Source: an uncultured Chloroflexota bacterium (GTDB lineage Bacteria > Chloroflexota > Anaerolineae > Aggregatilineales > Phototrophicaceae). Taken from it: a DNA stretch of 10,412 nt. The stretch is from assembly GCA_903904765.1 (NCBI GenBank), contig CAIVEA010000303.1, positions 1-10,412 on the forward strand, given 5' to 3'. Of this stretch, positions 1-7,306 are shown in pieces. Every line of letters begins with the position of its first letter. Within the stretch, counting starts at the first letter, position 1. Position numbers and translations under genes: made by a program. The notes beneath the pieces were generated by a model. The model ran no database searches and was not told the origin of the DNA. It worked only from the letters and a program-made list of their open reading frames with translations.

Positions 1-166
1 ACCAATTGTGAAATTCGTGAATATTTCATTCCCTTTCATTCGGGCGTTTAGCGACTGCATACACCCATTCATGAAATTTGTACACGTCATGCAGGTATAC
101 AGTAAAAAAGGAAGCATTGCACACACCTAACAAAACCTATTGCAGAATTTTGCCCATTGAGTAGAC
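1..166. other. AT-rich intergenic segment, no gene seen
   Basis: No reading frame here has both a plausible start and a ribosome binding site. The segment is visibly richer in A+T than the rest of the window. It contains the octamer TTTCATTC twice, at 24-31 and 34-41, exactly 10 bp apart, and a small palindrome TGAA-TAT-TTCA at 18-28. These could be protein-binding sites for a gene lying to the left of the window. I see no convincing -35/-10 pair. Confidence 0.5.
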
Positions 167-199
167 AAAAAAGGGGGCGATCCGGTTGGATCGCCCCCT
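167..199 (-). terminator. Rho-independent terminator closing the operon
   Basis: Perfect inverted repeat GGGGGCGATCC (173-183) / GGATCGCCCCC (188-198) with a four-base GGTT loop; A172-T199 adds a twelfth pair. Read on the minus strand, the hairpin is followed directly by six T residues (plus-strand A run 167-172). It lies about 80 nt beyond the stop codon of the FN3-discoidin gene and has the classic form of an intrinsic terminator for the minus-strand transcript. Confidence 0.93.
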
Positions 200-255
200 C
201 ATTTCCCCTCAAAAAGCAGGGTGTAAGTGGCTGTAAACTTGTTAGGCTTGCGAGA

Positions 256-284
256 TTAGAATCCTTGCAAGGTCAAAATTCTAA
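256..284. repeat. Inverted repeat overlapping the stop codon of the last operon gene
   Basis: Arms TTAGAAT (256-262) and ATTCTAA (278-284) are perfect complements. They enclose a loop that itself contains the palindrome CCTTGCAAGG. The right arm covers the TAG stop of the FN3-discoidin gene at 281-283. It may form a 3'-end hairpin in the mRNA ahead of the true terminator; its role is unknown and it could be chance. Confidence 0.4.
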
Positions 285-1147
285 CCGTCTACAAACTCAC
301 CATACACGCCAAACTCAACCGCGCCGGTATTCCCGCCTGTGCTGCTCACCACCTGAAAGCGTATGCTGGTGGTTTCAAAGTCCACATCGAACGCATAGGC
401 TTGGTCGGCATCCGGCACCGTGAACGGCCCGTACACCGTACCATCATCGGCGGTCACGCTGAAGGCCGTCACCCGTGATGTGCCATCGGTCATGGTGCGC
501 GACCAGTATTCGACGCGGCTGACGTGCGCCTTCTGCGCCAGCTTGATCTCCAGCCACGCGCCATCACCATCGCCGAAGGATGACCATGCCGTATTCGGGC
601 TGCCATCCACCGCGCTCAACGCGCCCCAAGGCATCGTCGGGTCAGCATTCCCGAAGGCGCTGCTGTAACCTGTGATGGTCGCGCCCAGTTCCGGCGAGGC
701 TAAATTGGTGGCAGCAGCAACCTGCTGCGCGGGCGTGGTGAAGGTCATCACATCGGAGATGTAGATCACACCGGCATCATCCACGCCTTGCACGCGGTAG
801 TAGTAGGTCGTCTCCGGTTCAAGTCCGGTCAGCAGCGGCTTGTGGTCGCTATGCGTGCCGCCATTCATATCCATGTCCACAGCAAGATTCCCGAAGTCCG
901 GCGTTATGCCGTACACGATGGAACAGGCCACCGGCACTTTAGTCGTCACGGGCAAAGTGGCGCTGCCATCGCTGGCGAACCCCGTCACCGACAGATCGCC
1001 ATCCACTATCTCACTGATCGGCTTGAACGTCACCGCCGCGAGGGTCTTTTCCATCGGGTCGGCATCCTGTGCCGCCGCCAGCGCCAAAACGCTCAAACTC
1101 ACCATGACCAGCAGACCGACCACCCACCACTTGAACTTGCCCGACAT
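281..1147 (-). CDS. Secreted FN3-like plus discoidin (F5/8 type C) domain protein
   Basis: This 288-residue protein is probably exported. Residues 1-26 form a signal peptide (KFKWW, then a hydrophobic core, ending ALAAA before Q27). Residues about 43-139 look like the fibronectin-III-type domain found at the N-terminus of purple acid phosphatases, with the typical LTGLEPETTYYYRV strand and TFTTP end. Residues about 148-285 resemble a discoidin/F5-8C beta-sandwich (NLAS, AVDGSPNTAWSS, WLEIKL, RVEYWSR), a fold that usually binds sugars or other surface ligands. There is no catalytic domain. The start at 1147 is set by AGGAG eight bases upstream. The gap to the thiolase stop is only 18 nt, so it is very likely cotranscribed with the beta-oxidation genes; the stop is TAG. 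The ligand cannot be told from sequence. A role in holding lipid- or glycan-bearing substrate near the cell is only a guess. Confidence 0.85.
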   Translation of the reverse strand: MSGKFKWWVVGLLVMVSLSVLALAAAQDADPMEKTLAAVTFKPISEIVDGDLSVTGFASDGSATLPVTTKVPVACSIVYGITPDFGNLAVDMDMNGGTHSDHKPLLTGLEPETTYYYRVQGVDDAGVIYISDVMTFTTPAQQVAAATNLASPELGATITGYSSAFGNADPTMPWGALSAVDGSPNTAWSSFGDGDGAWLEIKLAQKAHVSRVEYWSRTMTDGTSRVTAFSVTADDGTVYGPFTVPDADQAYAFDVDFETTSIRFQVVSSTGGNTGAVEFGVYGEFVDG

Positions 1148-1165
1148 GCTCTTTACTCCTGCTGT

Positions 1166-2350
1166 TTAATTCACGTACTCAAAAATGCCCGCTGCGCCCA
1201 TGCCGCCGCCAATGCACATTGTCACCATTCCGTAACGCGCCTTGCGCCGCGCCATCTCGTTCACGATCTGCACCGTCAGCTTCGCGCCAGTGCAGCCCAG
1301 CGGATGCCCCAGCGCAATCGCGCCGCCGTTCACATTCACCTTCGCAGGATTCATGCCCAGCGTGCGAATAACCGGAAGCGCCTGTGCTGCAAAGGCTTCG
1401 TTCAGTTCGATCAGGTCGAGATCATCCAGCGCCATGCCCACGCGCTTGAGCAGTTTGGGGACGGCGTTGATCGGCCCCACGCCCATGATTTCCGGGCGCA
1501 CGCCCGCCACGTTATAACCTACGAACCGCGCCAGCGGCTTCAGTCCCAGTTGCGCGGCCTTCCCCGCTTCCATCACGATCACGCCCGCCGCGCCGTCGCT
1601 CAGGGGGCTGCTGTTGCCCGCCGTCACGCGCCCGCCCTGCCGGAACACTGGCTTGAGCTTCGCCAGCCCTTCGACAGTGGTTTCGCGGCGCAGGTGTTCA
1701 TCCTCATCAAAAGTGATCGTGGTGCTGTAGGGCTTGCCATCCACACCGATTACGGTGTCCTCGATCTGAAACGGCACAATCTCCGATTTGAAGATGCCGG
1801 CATCAGTGGCGGCAGCGGCCTTCTGGTGGCTCTAGTAAGCGAACTGATCCATCTCGTCGCGCTTGATGCCGAACTCGTCTGCCACGCGCTCCGCCGTATG
1901 CCCCATGCCCATATACACATTCGGGTCATGCTCGGCCATGTACGGATTCGGGCTGATGTGGAATCCGGTCATCGGGACGAGCGACATAGTTTCCGCGCCG
2001 CCCGCGAGGATGATGTCTGCGCCGTTGGCGATGATGCGCTCGGCGGCCATGGCAATCGCCTGCAAGCCACTGGAACAAAAACGGTTCACAGTCTGCGCCG
2101 GAACTTCCACCGGAAGGCCAGCCCGCAGCGCGATCACACGGGCGAAGTTCAGCCCCTGCGAACCTTCCGGCATGGCACAGCCCATCACCACATCATCAAT
2201 CTCGGCGGGGTCGAGCTGACCGTTCGTCTGGCGCATCAAGTCCTGAATCACCACTGCCGCCAGATCATCCGAACGCACGCTGCGGGTCACGCCTTTTTTC
2301 GATTTGCCAACGGCGGTACGGGAGGCCGCCACAATTACCGCTTCACGCAT
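1166..2350 (-). pseudogene. fadA: Acetyl-CoA acyltransferase (thiolase), interrupted by one in-frame amber codon
   Basis: Thiolases cleave 3-ketoacyl-CoA with CoA to acetyl-CoA and a shortened acyl-CoA, the last beta-oxidation step. Read through the stop, the frame gives 394 codons, normal thiolase length. All active-site elements are present: nucleophile Cys92 in NRFCSSG, the NEAF motif (317-320), His349 in [11 protein letters not shown] and Cys379 in MCIGGG. Codon 173, at 1832-1834, is TAG. The frame is unbroken on both sides, with DQFAY before it and [14 protein letters not shown] after it, a stretch that family members carry continuously. There is no indel and no other damage. The start at 2350 has GGAG eight bases upstream. 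The true stop is TAA at 1166-1168. The gene may be recently inactivated, read through, or carry a base-calling error. Without readthrough, only the first 172 residues would be made from the proper start, lacking His349 and Cys379. The internal GTG at 1777 is an unlikely restart. Confidence 0.9.
1832..1834 (-). other. In-frame TAG (amber) codon inside the thiolase
   Basis: Minus-strand codons read GAT CAG TTC GCT TAC TAG AGC CAC CAG AAG, that is DQFAY-stop-SHQK. Thiolases commonly carry Arg, Gln or Glu at this place. CAG (Gln) to TAG is a single transition and GAG (Glu) to TAG a single transversion. TAG also ends three other genes in this window, so the codon is used as an ordinary stop here. 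Confidence 0.95.
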
Positions 2351-2394
2351 GATTTAATCTCCATGAAATGACTGTATCACTCTTTTGACGCGGC

Positions 2395-2428
2395 CCTCTC
2401 CCCCGACCTCATCTATGCGGGGGAGAGG
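2395..2428. repeat. GC-rich intergenic palindrome between fadN-like and fadA genes
   Basis: Perfect 10-bp arms CCTCTCCCCC (2395-2404) and GGGGGAGAGG (2419-2428) with a 14-nt loop. No T-run follows on either strand, so it is not a standard intrinsic terminator. It resembles the REP-like or MITE-remnant palindromes scattered between genes in many bacteria. It sits in the widest gap of the operon (96 nt). It could protect the 3' end of the upstream message or set the relative output of the thiolase. Confidence 0.7.
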
Positions 2429-2446
2429 TAAATGATGTGCTGCTCA

Positions 2447-4846
2447 TCAATTCCGCAGCGGCTTATTGAACTGGAGCATGTGGCTGATGCGCTCGATGGT
2501 CTTAGGCTCGGTCAGCAAGCTCAGGAACGCCTCGCGCTCCAGATCGAGGATGACCTGTTCGCTCACCCACTGCGGTTCGCTCAACGCGCCGCCCGTCAGG
2601 ATGTAGGCCAGCTTCTTCGAGATATGCGCGTCGTAATCGCTGGCATACTTGCCCTCGCGGAAGCCTTCGATGCCCAGCAGCAGCGCCGCGTACACATCCC
2701 GCCCCGCCGCCCAGATTTTCTCCGGCTGACGCGGCGTGTAACTCTGCGCCAGCGCCCGTGCCGTCTGTTTGGCCTCCCACAGCAGATGCGAACGGTTCAT
2801 CACGATCTTGTCGTCCGCGCTCAGGAAGCCCATCTCTCGCGCTTCTTTGGCGCTGGTGCTGACCTTCGCAGTAGCAATCCCCTCGAACACCTTTTGCAGA
2901 TGCGGAAGCACATCGGCATTCGGGCTGGCTGCCATCACAGGATTGACCACGCGGCGCAGCAATTCCTTACATCCGCCGCCCGCCGGAACCAGCCCCACGC
3001 CGATCTCCACCAAGCCGGCGTACAACTCGGCATGAGCGACGATCTTCGTGCCGGACATCAATAGTTCCGCGCCGCCGCCCAGCGCCATATTGAAGGGCGC
3101 GGTCACAACCGGCTTGGAGGCATAACGCATAGCCTGTGTCAGGTTCTGCAACTCCCGCACCATCGTGTCCACCTGATCCATCAGGCCGCTTTGCACCGCC
3201 ATCACGACCATCATCACGTTCGCGCCGATGCAGAAACGTTCGCCATCATGACCCACCACCAGCGCGTCAAAATCGGTTTGCAACCGTTTCAGCGCGGTGT
3301 AGCCCATCTCCACCAGATCGGAGTCAATTGCCAGTGCGGGCGTATGGAACTCGAACAGCGCCACGCCGTCGCCCATGTCCAGCAGCGCCGCGCCGCCGTT
3401 GCCCGCCACCTTACGGTTGTTCGCCAGCAGCGCCGCCACCGTCATCTCACGCGAGTCAACCGTCAGCGGCACATAGGCCGCCTGCTGCGGGCTGTAGAAG
3501 GCTGTCGCCTGTCCTTTTTCGTCATGCTGATAGAAACTGGTGTGTCCAGCAGCCACCATCTGCTTCACCCACTCTGCCACCGGATACCCTGCCGCCTCGA
3601 ACGCGGGGATGGTTTCGGCAACGCCAATCGCGTCCCAGATTTCAAACGGCCCCATCTCATGGCTGAAGCCCCACTTCTGCGCGTTGTCCACGTTGACAAT
3701 CGTCTCGGTAATTTCCGGCACGCGCTGCGAAGCATACGCCAGATAGAAAGCGTGCATGTGCCACAGGAATTCACCAGCGCGGTCTTTTTCGGCGATCAGG
3801 CGCTTGATGCGTTCGCCCAGCGGCTGCACCTTGCGGTGCTTGCCCACGCTCTCGAAGCGCGGGTTGACGGGCGCTTCATACTCGAAGGTATTCAGGTTCA
3901 TTGACCAGAACTCCTTCTCGCCGCCAGCACCCTTCACCATCTTGTAGAAACCCTGCCCGGACTTGTTGCCCAGCCAGCCGTTATCCAGCATCTTCTGGCT
4001 CAGTTCGTTGGCCTTCGGATGATTCAGCACTTCCCGCGCCGGATCATTCGGGATGGCGGGGTACAGGTTGCGCGCCACATGCACCGCCACATCGAAGCCC
4101 ACCAGATCGTTCAGCCGGAAGGTGGCGGTCTTGGGACGACCAATCAGCGGGCCGGTAATCGAGTCCACTTCTTCCACCGTGTAGCCGTGATCGAGCGCGT
4201 AATTCATGGCCTGCATACCGGACATAGACATGAAGCGGTTGCCGATGAAATTCGGCTCATCCTTGCAGATCACCACGCCTTTACCCAGCACCCGCGTCCC
4301 GAACTCCACCATGAACTTGACCATTTCGGGGTCGGTCTGTGCGTGCGGAATGACTTCCAGCAGATGCAGATGGCGCGGCGGGTTGAAGAAATGCGTCCCC
4401 ATGAAGCGGCGGGCGAACGATTCGCCCATGCCCTCGGCAATCGCAGCAATCGGCAGGCCGGAGGTATTGGTGGTGATGATCGCATCCGGGCGTGCCACCT
4501 TCACCACGCGCTCCATCAGGCTGCGCTTCACATCCAACCGTTCGACCACCACTTCGATAATCCAGTCCGCATCTCTCAGGAAATCCAGATTGTCGTCCAG
4601 ATTGCCAGTGCGGATGCTGTCCAAATCAGCCGCTGCCAGCACCTGCGGCGGGCGCGAACTGAGCAGTTTTTTCAGGTTGTCCGTCACCAGCGCGTTGCGC
4701 TTGGCGGGCGCGTCCCCCGGTTGCGTCCCTTTGGCGGGGATGTCCAGCAGCGTCGTCTGCACGCCCACACCCGCCAGCAGCGTAGCGATGCCGCCGCCCA
4801 TCGTGCCAGAGCCGATCACCGCCGCTTTGCGTATCGAATAAGCCAT
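2447..4846 (-). CDS. fadN: Bifunctional 3-hydroxyacyl-CoA dehydrogenase / enoyl-CoA hydratase, FadN type
   Basis: This cytosolic enzyme (799 residues) hydrates trans-2-enoyl-CoA and oxidises the resulting 3-hydroxyacyl-CoA with NAD+. The dehydrogenase half comes first: Rossmann motif GSGTMGG (residues 12-18), NTSG (127-130), catalytic His152 in GTHFFNP and Glu164 in HLLEV, and EPNFIGNR (197-204). C-terminal helical dehydrogenase domains follow to about residue 425. A crotonase domain occupies about 480-690, with oxyanion-hole glycines in FCIGAN and NMALGGG and both expected acids, Glu594 (GGGAEL) and Glu614 (LVEIGVGLVP). Dehydrogenase-before-hydratase is the order of Bacillus FadN, the reverse of E. 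coli FadB, and the length fits. I chose ATG 4846 because AAAGGGTGA lies eight bases upstream; the earlier GTG at 4858 falls inside that ribosome binding site. The gap to the upstream acyl-CoA dehydrogenase is 43 nt. Stop is TGA. It appears intact. Confidence 0.93.
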   Translation of the reverse strand: MAYSIRKAAVIGSGTMGGGIATLLAGVGVQTTLLDIPAKGTQPGDAPAKRNALVTDNLKKLLSSRPPQVLAAADLDSIRTGNLDDNLDFLRDADWIIEVVVERLDVKRSLMERVVKVARPDAIITTNTSGLPIAAIAEGMGESFARRFMGTHFFNPPRHLHLLEVIPHAQTDPEMVKFMVEFGTRVLGKGVVICKDEPNFIGNRFMSMSGMQAMNYALDHGYTVEEVDSITGPLIGRPKTATFRLNDLVGFDVAVHVARNLYPAIPNDPAREVLNHPKANELSQKMLDNGWLGNKSGQGFYKMVKGAGGEKEFWSMNLNTFEYEAPVNPRFESVGKHRKVQPLGERIKRLIAEKDRAGEFLWHMHAFYLAYASQRVPEITETIVNVDNAQKWGFSHEMGPFEIWDAIGVAETIPAFEAAGYPVAEWVKQMVAAGHTSFYQHDEKGQATAFYSPQQAAYVPLTVDSREMTVAALLANNRKVAGNGGAALLDMGDGVALFEFHTPALAIDSDLVEMGYTALKRLQTDFDALVVGHDGERFCIGANVMMVVMAVQSGLMDQVDTMVRELQNLTQAMRYASKPVVTAPFNMALGGGAELLMSGTKIVAHAELYAGLVEIGVGLVPAGGGCKELLRRVVNPVMAASPNADVLPHLQKVFEGIATAKVSTSAKEAREMGFLSADDKIVMNRSHLLWEAKQTARALAQSYTPRQPEKIWAAGRDVYAALLLGIEGFREGKYASDYDAHISKKLAYILTGGALSEPQWVSEQVILDLEREAFLSLLTEPKTIERISHMLQFNKPLRN

Positions 4847-4889
4847 TTTGTGGTTCACCCTTTCCCAATAGGATTGTGTATTTTTCGCA

Positions 4890-6170
4890 TCAAGCCAGTT
4901 CGCGCCGTGTATATCCCAGAATGCGCCGCGCCACGATCAGGGTGTTGATCTGTCCTGTGCCTTCGTAAATGTCCCCGATTTTGGCATCCCGCATCCACTT
5001 TTCCGCCAGCCATTCGCGGCTGTAGCCCATCGTACCGAGCAGCCCCACCGCCTTCTGCGCGATTTCCGTTACGACCTTGCCGGACTTCACTTTCGCCATC
5101 GAAGCCTCAAGGCTGTTGTGCTGCCCCTGATCGAGCATGGCAATCGAGCGCAGCGTGAGCAAATAAGCCGCCCGCCACTCGGCCTCCATCTCCAGCACAT
5201 CGCGCTGCACCGCCGTCAGCTTGTGATACGGCTGGGTGTAGGGGATGGTCAGGCCGTTCTCCGCCAGTTTCTCTTTCAGGAACTCCAGCGCGGCGCGGCC
5301 CACGCCCAACGTGCTGGCGGCCACCAGCGGACGGCTGGCATCAAACGTCGCCATCGCACCTTTGAAGCCCTTATCCTCTTTGCTGGCCTGCACATCGGCG
5401 CTGCCGAGGATGTTATCCGCCGGAATGCGAGCGTCGTTGAACACCAGCACCGCCGTATCGCTGGCGCGGATACCATGCTTGATCTCCACCTTGCCGATGC
5501 TCACACCGGGCGTACCCGCTTCCACCACGAACGGCTTGATACCTGCACGACCAGCGGCCTTGTTCACCGTTGCCCACACGATCACTAAACCATTTGACTC
5601 TTCTAGCGCCAGTTTGCCACTGGTGATGAAGATTTTTTCGCCATTGATGACCCATTCGTTCGTTTCTTCGTCAAATACAGCCGTGGTGGACATGGATGAG
5701 TTATCCGACCCCGCGCCCGGTTCGGTGATCGCCATCGCGCCCCACACCGGCTTATCACCCTCCGCGAACCGCGCCAGCAAGCGCAGCTTTTGCTCGGTTG
5801 TCCCCACCGCTTCGATGGCTGCGCCGCCCAGCGCCGGACTCGGAAGGCACAGGTAAATGCCCGCATCGCCCCACGACAGCATCTCGACCATCAGCATCAG
5901 CCCCAGCATACGGGTGCTGGCGCGGCCTTTCTTCTCGCCCGCGCCCCCATTTGCATCCGCAGGCGCGGCCTGTGCCGCCCGCAATTTATCCAGCGTGGCC
6001 TTCTGCTGGTCGCGCAAAATCGGCCACATCTGCTCCACAAAAGCCATCGGGCGGGCGTGTTCGTTCTCATCTAGCTCACGCGCCACCGTCCGCATGGTCG
6101 TTTCGGCCACCCAGCGCACCATCTGCGCCTGCTGGTTGATAAATTCTGGAATCTCAAAATTGATCGCCAT
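4890..6170 (-). CDS. Acyl-CoA dehydrogenase, catalytically complete
   Basis: This FAD enzyme catalyses the first beta-oxidation step, acyl-CoA to trans-2-enoyl-CoA, passing electrons to an electron-transfer flavoprotein that is not in this window. The 426 residues carry the family signature AITEPGAGSD (147-156), followed by the middle beta-domain (VINGEKIFITSG) and the C-terminal helical bundle (AQKAVGLLGTMGYSREW). Catalytic base Glu403 lies in IYEGTGQI, close to the C-terminus as usual. Residues about 66-85 are an Ala/Gly/Lys-rich insertion in the N-terminal helical domain that looks like a flexible loop. The start at 6170 has GAGG ten bases upstream, 23 nt after the previous gene. Substrate chain length cannot be read from the sequence. 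With the degenerate neighbour it may form a mixed complex. Stop is TGA. Confidence 0.92.
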   Translation of the reverse strand: MAINFEIPEFINQQAQMVRWVAETTMRTVARELDENEHARPMAFVEQMWPILRDQQKATLDKLRAAQAAPADANGGAGEKKGRASTRMLGLMLMVEMLSWGDAGIYLCLPSPALGGAAIEAVGTTEQKLRLLARFAEGDKPVWGAMAITEPGAGSDNSSMSTTAVFDEETNEWVINGEKIFITSGKLALEESNGLVIVWATVNKAAGRAGIKPFVVEAGTPGVSIGKVEIKHGIRASDTAVLVFNDARIPADNILGSADVQASKEDKGFKGAMATFDASRPLVAASTLGVGRAALEFLKEKLAENGLTIPYTQPYHKLTAVQRDVLEMEAEWRAAYLLTLRSIAMLDQGQHNSLEASMAKVKSGKVVTEIAQKAVGLLGTMGYSREWLAEKWMRDAKIGDIYEGTGQINTLIVARRILGYTRRELA

Positions 6171-6193
6171 AATGGTTAAACCTCGTCCCTTCC

Positions 6194-7291
6194 TTACACC
6201 ATCGCCAGACCATCAAACGTAGCGAAACCGCGCCCGTTCCGCAGCCAGCGTTCCGCCGGATACTCACGGATGAACCCGTAACCGCCCAGAATTTGCACGC
6301 CATGATCGGTCACTTTCAGCGCCATCTTGTCCGCGAACTGCCGCGCAAGATAAGCTTCACGGGTCGCGTCCTCGCCTCTGTCCAGCTTATCGGCGGCCTC
6401 CCACATCAGCAGACGGGCGCTATCCACATCAATAGCCATCTCCGCCAACATGAAGGCAATCGCCTGATTCTGGGCAATCGGCTTGCCGAACTGCACGCGC
6501 TGTTTGGCATACTCGCGGGCATATTCATACGAAGCACGCGCCACACCCACTGCCAGCGCCGCCTGCGCCACCTGCCCGCGATTGAGCAGCACATCATAGT
6601 CGCAGCCCACCGCACCGCCCAACCGCGCCGACAGCGGCAACTTCACATCTTTCAACTGCACACGATAAGTAGGCAGCGCCCGCACGCCCATCAACTGTTC
6701 GCGCTTCTCGATCTGCACGCCGTCCGTGCCGCCCTCCACGCAGTAGGCATCCACCCGCCCCGACTGCGTATCGCGGGCATAGACCAGCATCAACTCTGCG
6801 CCTTCCGCCAGCGGCACATAGGCTTTCACGCCGTTCAGCACCGCCGTGTCGCCTTCGGCAGCAGCGGTGGTCTTCAGATCACGCGGGTCAAAGAACACGC
6901 CCGGTTCGAGGAGTGCAGCAGTCGCAGCCGGGAGTTTTTCCTCCAAGAACAGGGGCAGCAGACGTTCGCGCTGTTCCGCCGTCCCGAACAGTACCAGCGG
7001 GTACGCTGCCAGCGCCGGAGTGAGAACATGCAGCGCCACTGCCAGATCGCCAAACGCCAGTTCTTCGGCGGCCAGCGCCCCCGTGATGGCGCTCATCTCG
7101 CCCAGTCCGCCCAGTTCTTCGGGGATGCTGGTCGGCACGAGGCCGATCTGCCAGCCCGTTTCGATCACCGCCAGCGGCGGGGTGCTGGCTTCGTCCGCAT
7201 CATGGGCGACGGCACGCACATCCTTCAGGGCATAACGATTAATCGTATCGAGTAAAAGCTGCTGCTCATCAGTTGGAATAAAAGAAACCAT
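6194..7291 (-). CDS. Divergent acyl-CoA dehydrogenase-like subunit
   Basis: At 365 residues it is shorter than typical family members. It has the acyl-CoA dehydrogenase layout: an N-terminal helical domain (TDEQQLLLDTINRYA), a beta-domain and a C-terminal helical domain with conserved AKQRVQFGKPIAQ (262-274) and QILGGYGFIREYPAERW (333-349). The flavin/substrate signature is eroded: where relatives have TEPGAGSD this one reads LEPGVFFD (128-135). The catalytic Glu of the YEGT motif is replaced by Asp360 in FDGLAMV, and the protein ends five residues later, without the usual tail helix. It may be poorly active, have a shifted substrate, or be the non-catalytic partner of the complete dehydrogenase encoded 23 nt downstream. 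The start at 7291 is supported by AGGAAGGA about nine bases upstream. That site directly abuts the TIR gene's stop codon, tying the two genes to one transcript. Stop is TAA. Confidence 0.88.
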   Translation of the reverse strand: MVSFIPTDEQQLLLDTINRYALKDVRAVAHDADEASTPPLAVIETGWQIGLVPTSIPEELGGLGEMSAITGALAAEELAFGDLAVALHVLTPALAAYPLVLFGTAEQRERLLPLFLEEKLPAATAALLEPGVFFDPRDLKTTAAAEGDTAVLNGVKAYVPLAEGAELMLVYARDTQSGRVDAYCVEGGTDGVQIEKREQLMGVRALPTYRVQLKDVKLPLSARLGGAVGCDYDVLLNRGQVAQAALAVGVARASYEYAREYAKQRVQFGKPIAQNQAIAFMLAEMAIDVDSARLLMWEAADKLDRGEDATREAYLARQFADKMALKVTDHGVQILGGYGFIREYPAERWLRNGRGFATFDGLAMV

Positions 7292-7306
7292 CGTAGCCAG
7301 TCCTTC

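Noticed and set aside
1166..1777. The C-terminal thiolase piece as a separate gene starting at GTG 1777
   Set aside because: The start would fall mid-domain, and the 18 codons between it and the TAG still encode conserved thiolase sequence in frame, so this is one interrupted gene and not two.
788..2371. A 527-codon plus-strand open frame opposite the thiolase and FN3-discoidin genes
   Set aside because: It is antisense to two genes with clear domains. Its product is rich in His and Arg, as expected from the complement of GC-rich codons, and shows no domain or convincing ribosome binding site.
4019..4948. A 309-codon plus-strand open frame opposite the FadN-type gene, and similar long antisense frames at 3191-3904 and 6293-7255
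   Set aside because: All are His/Arg-rich shadows of well-supported minus-strand enzymes and have no motif of their own.
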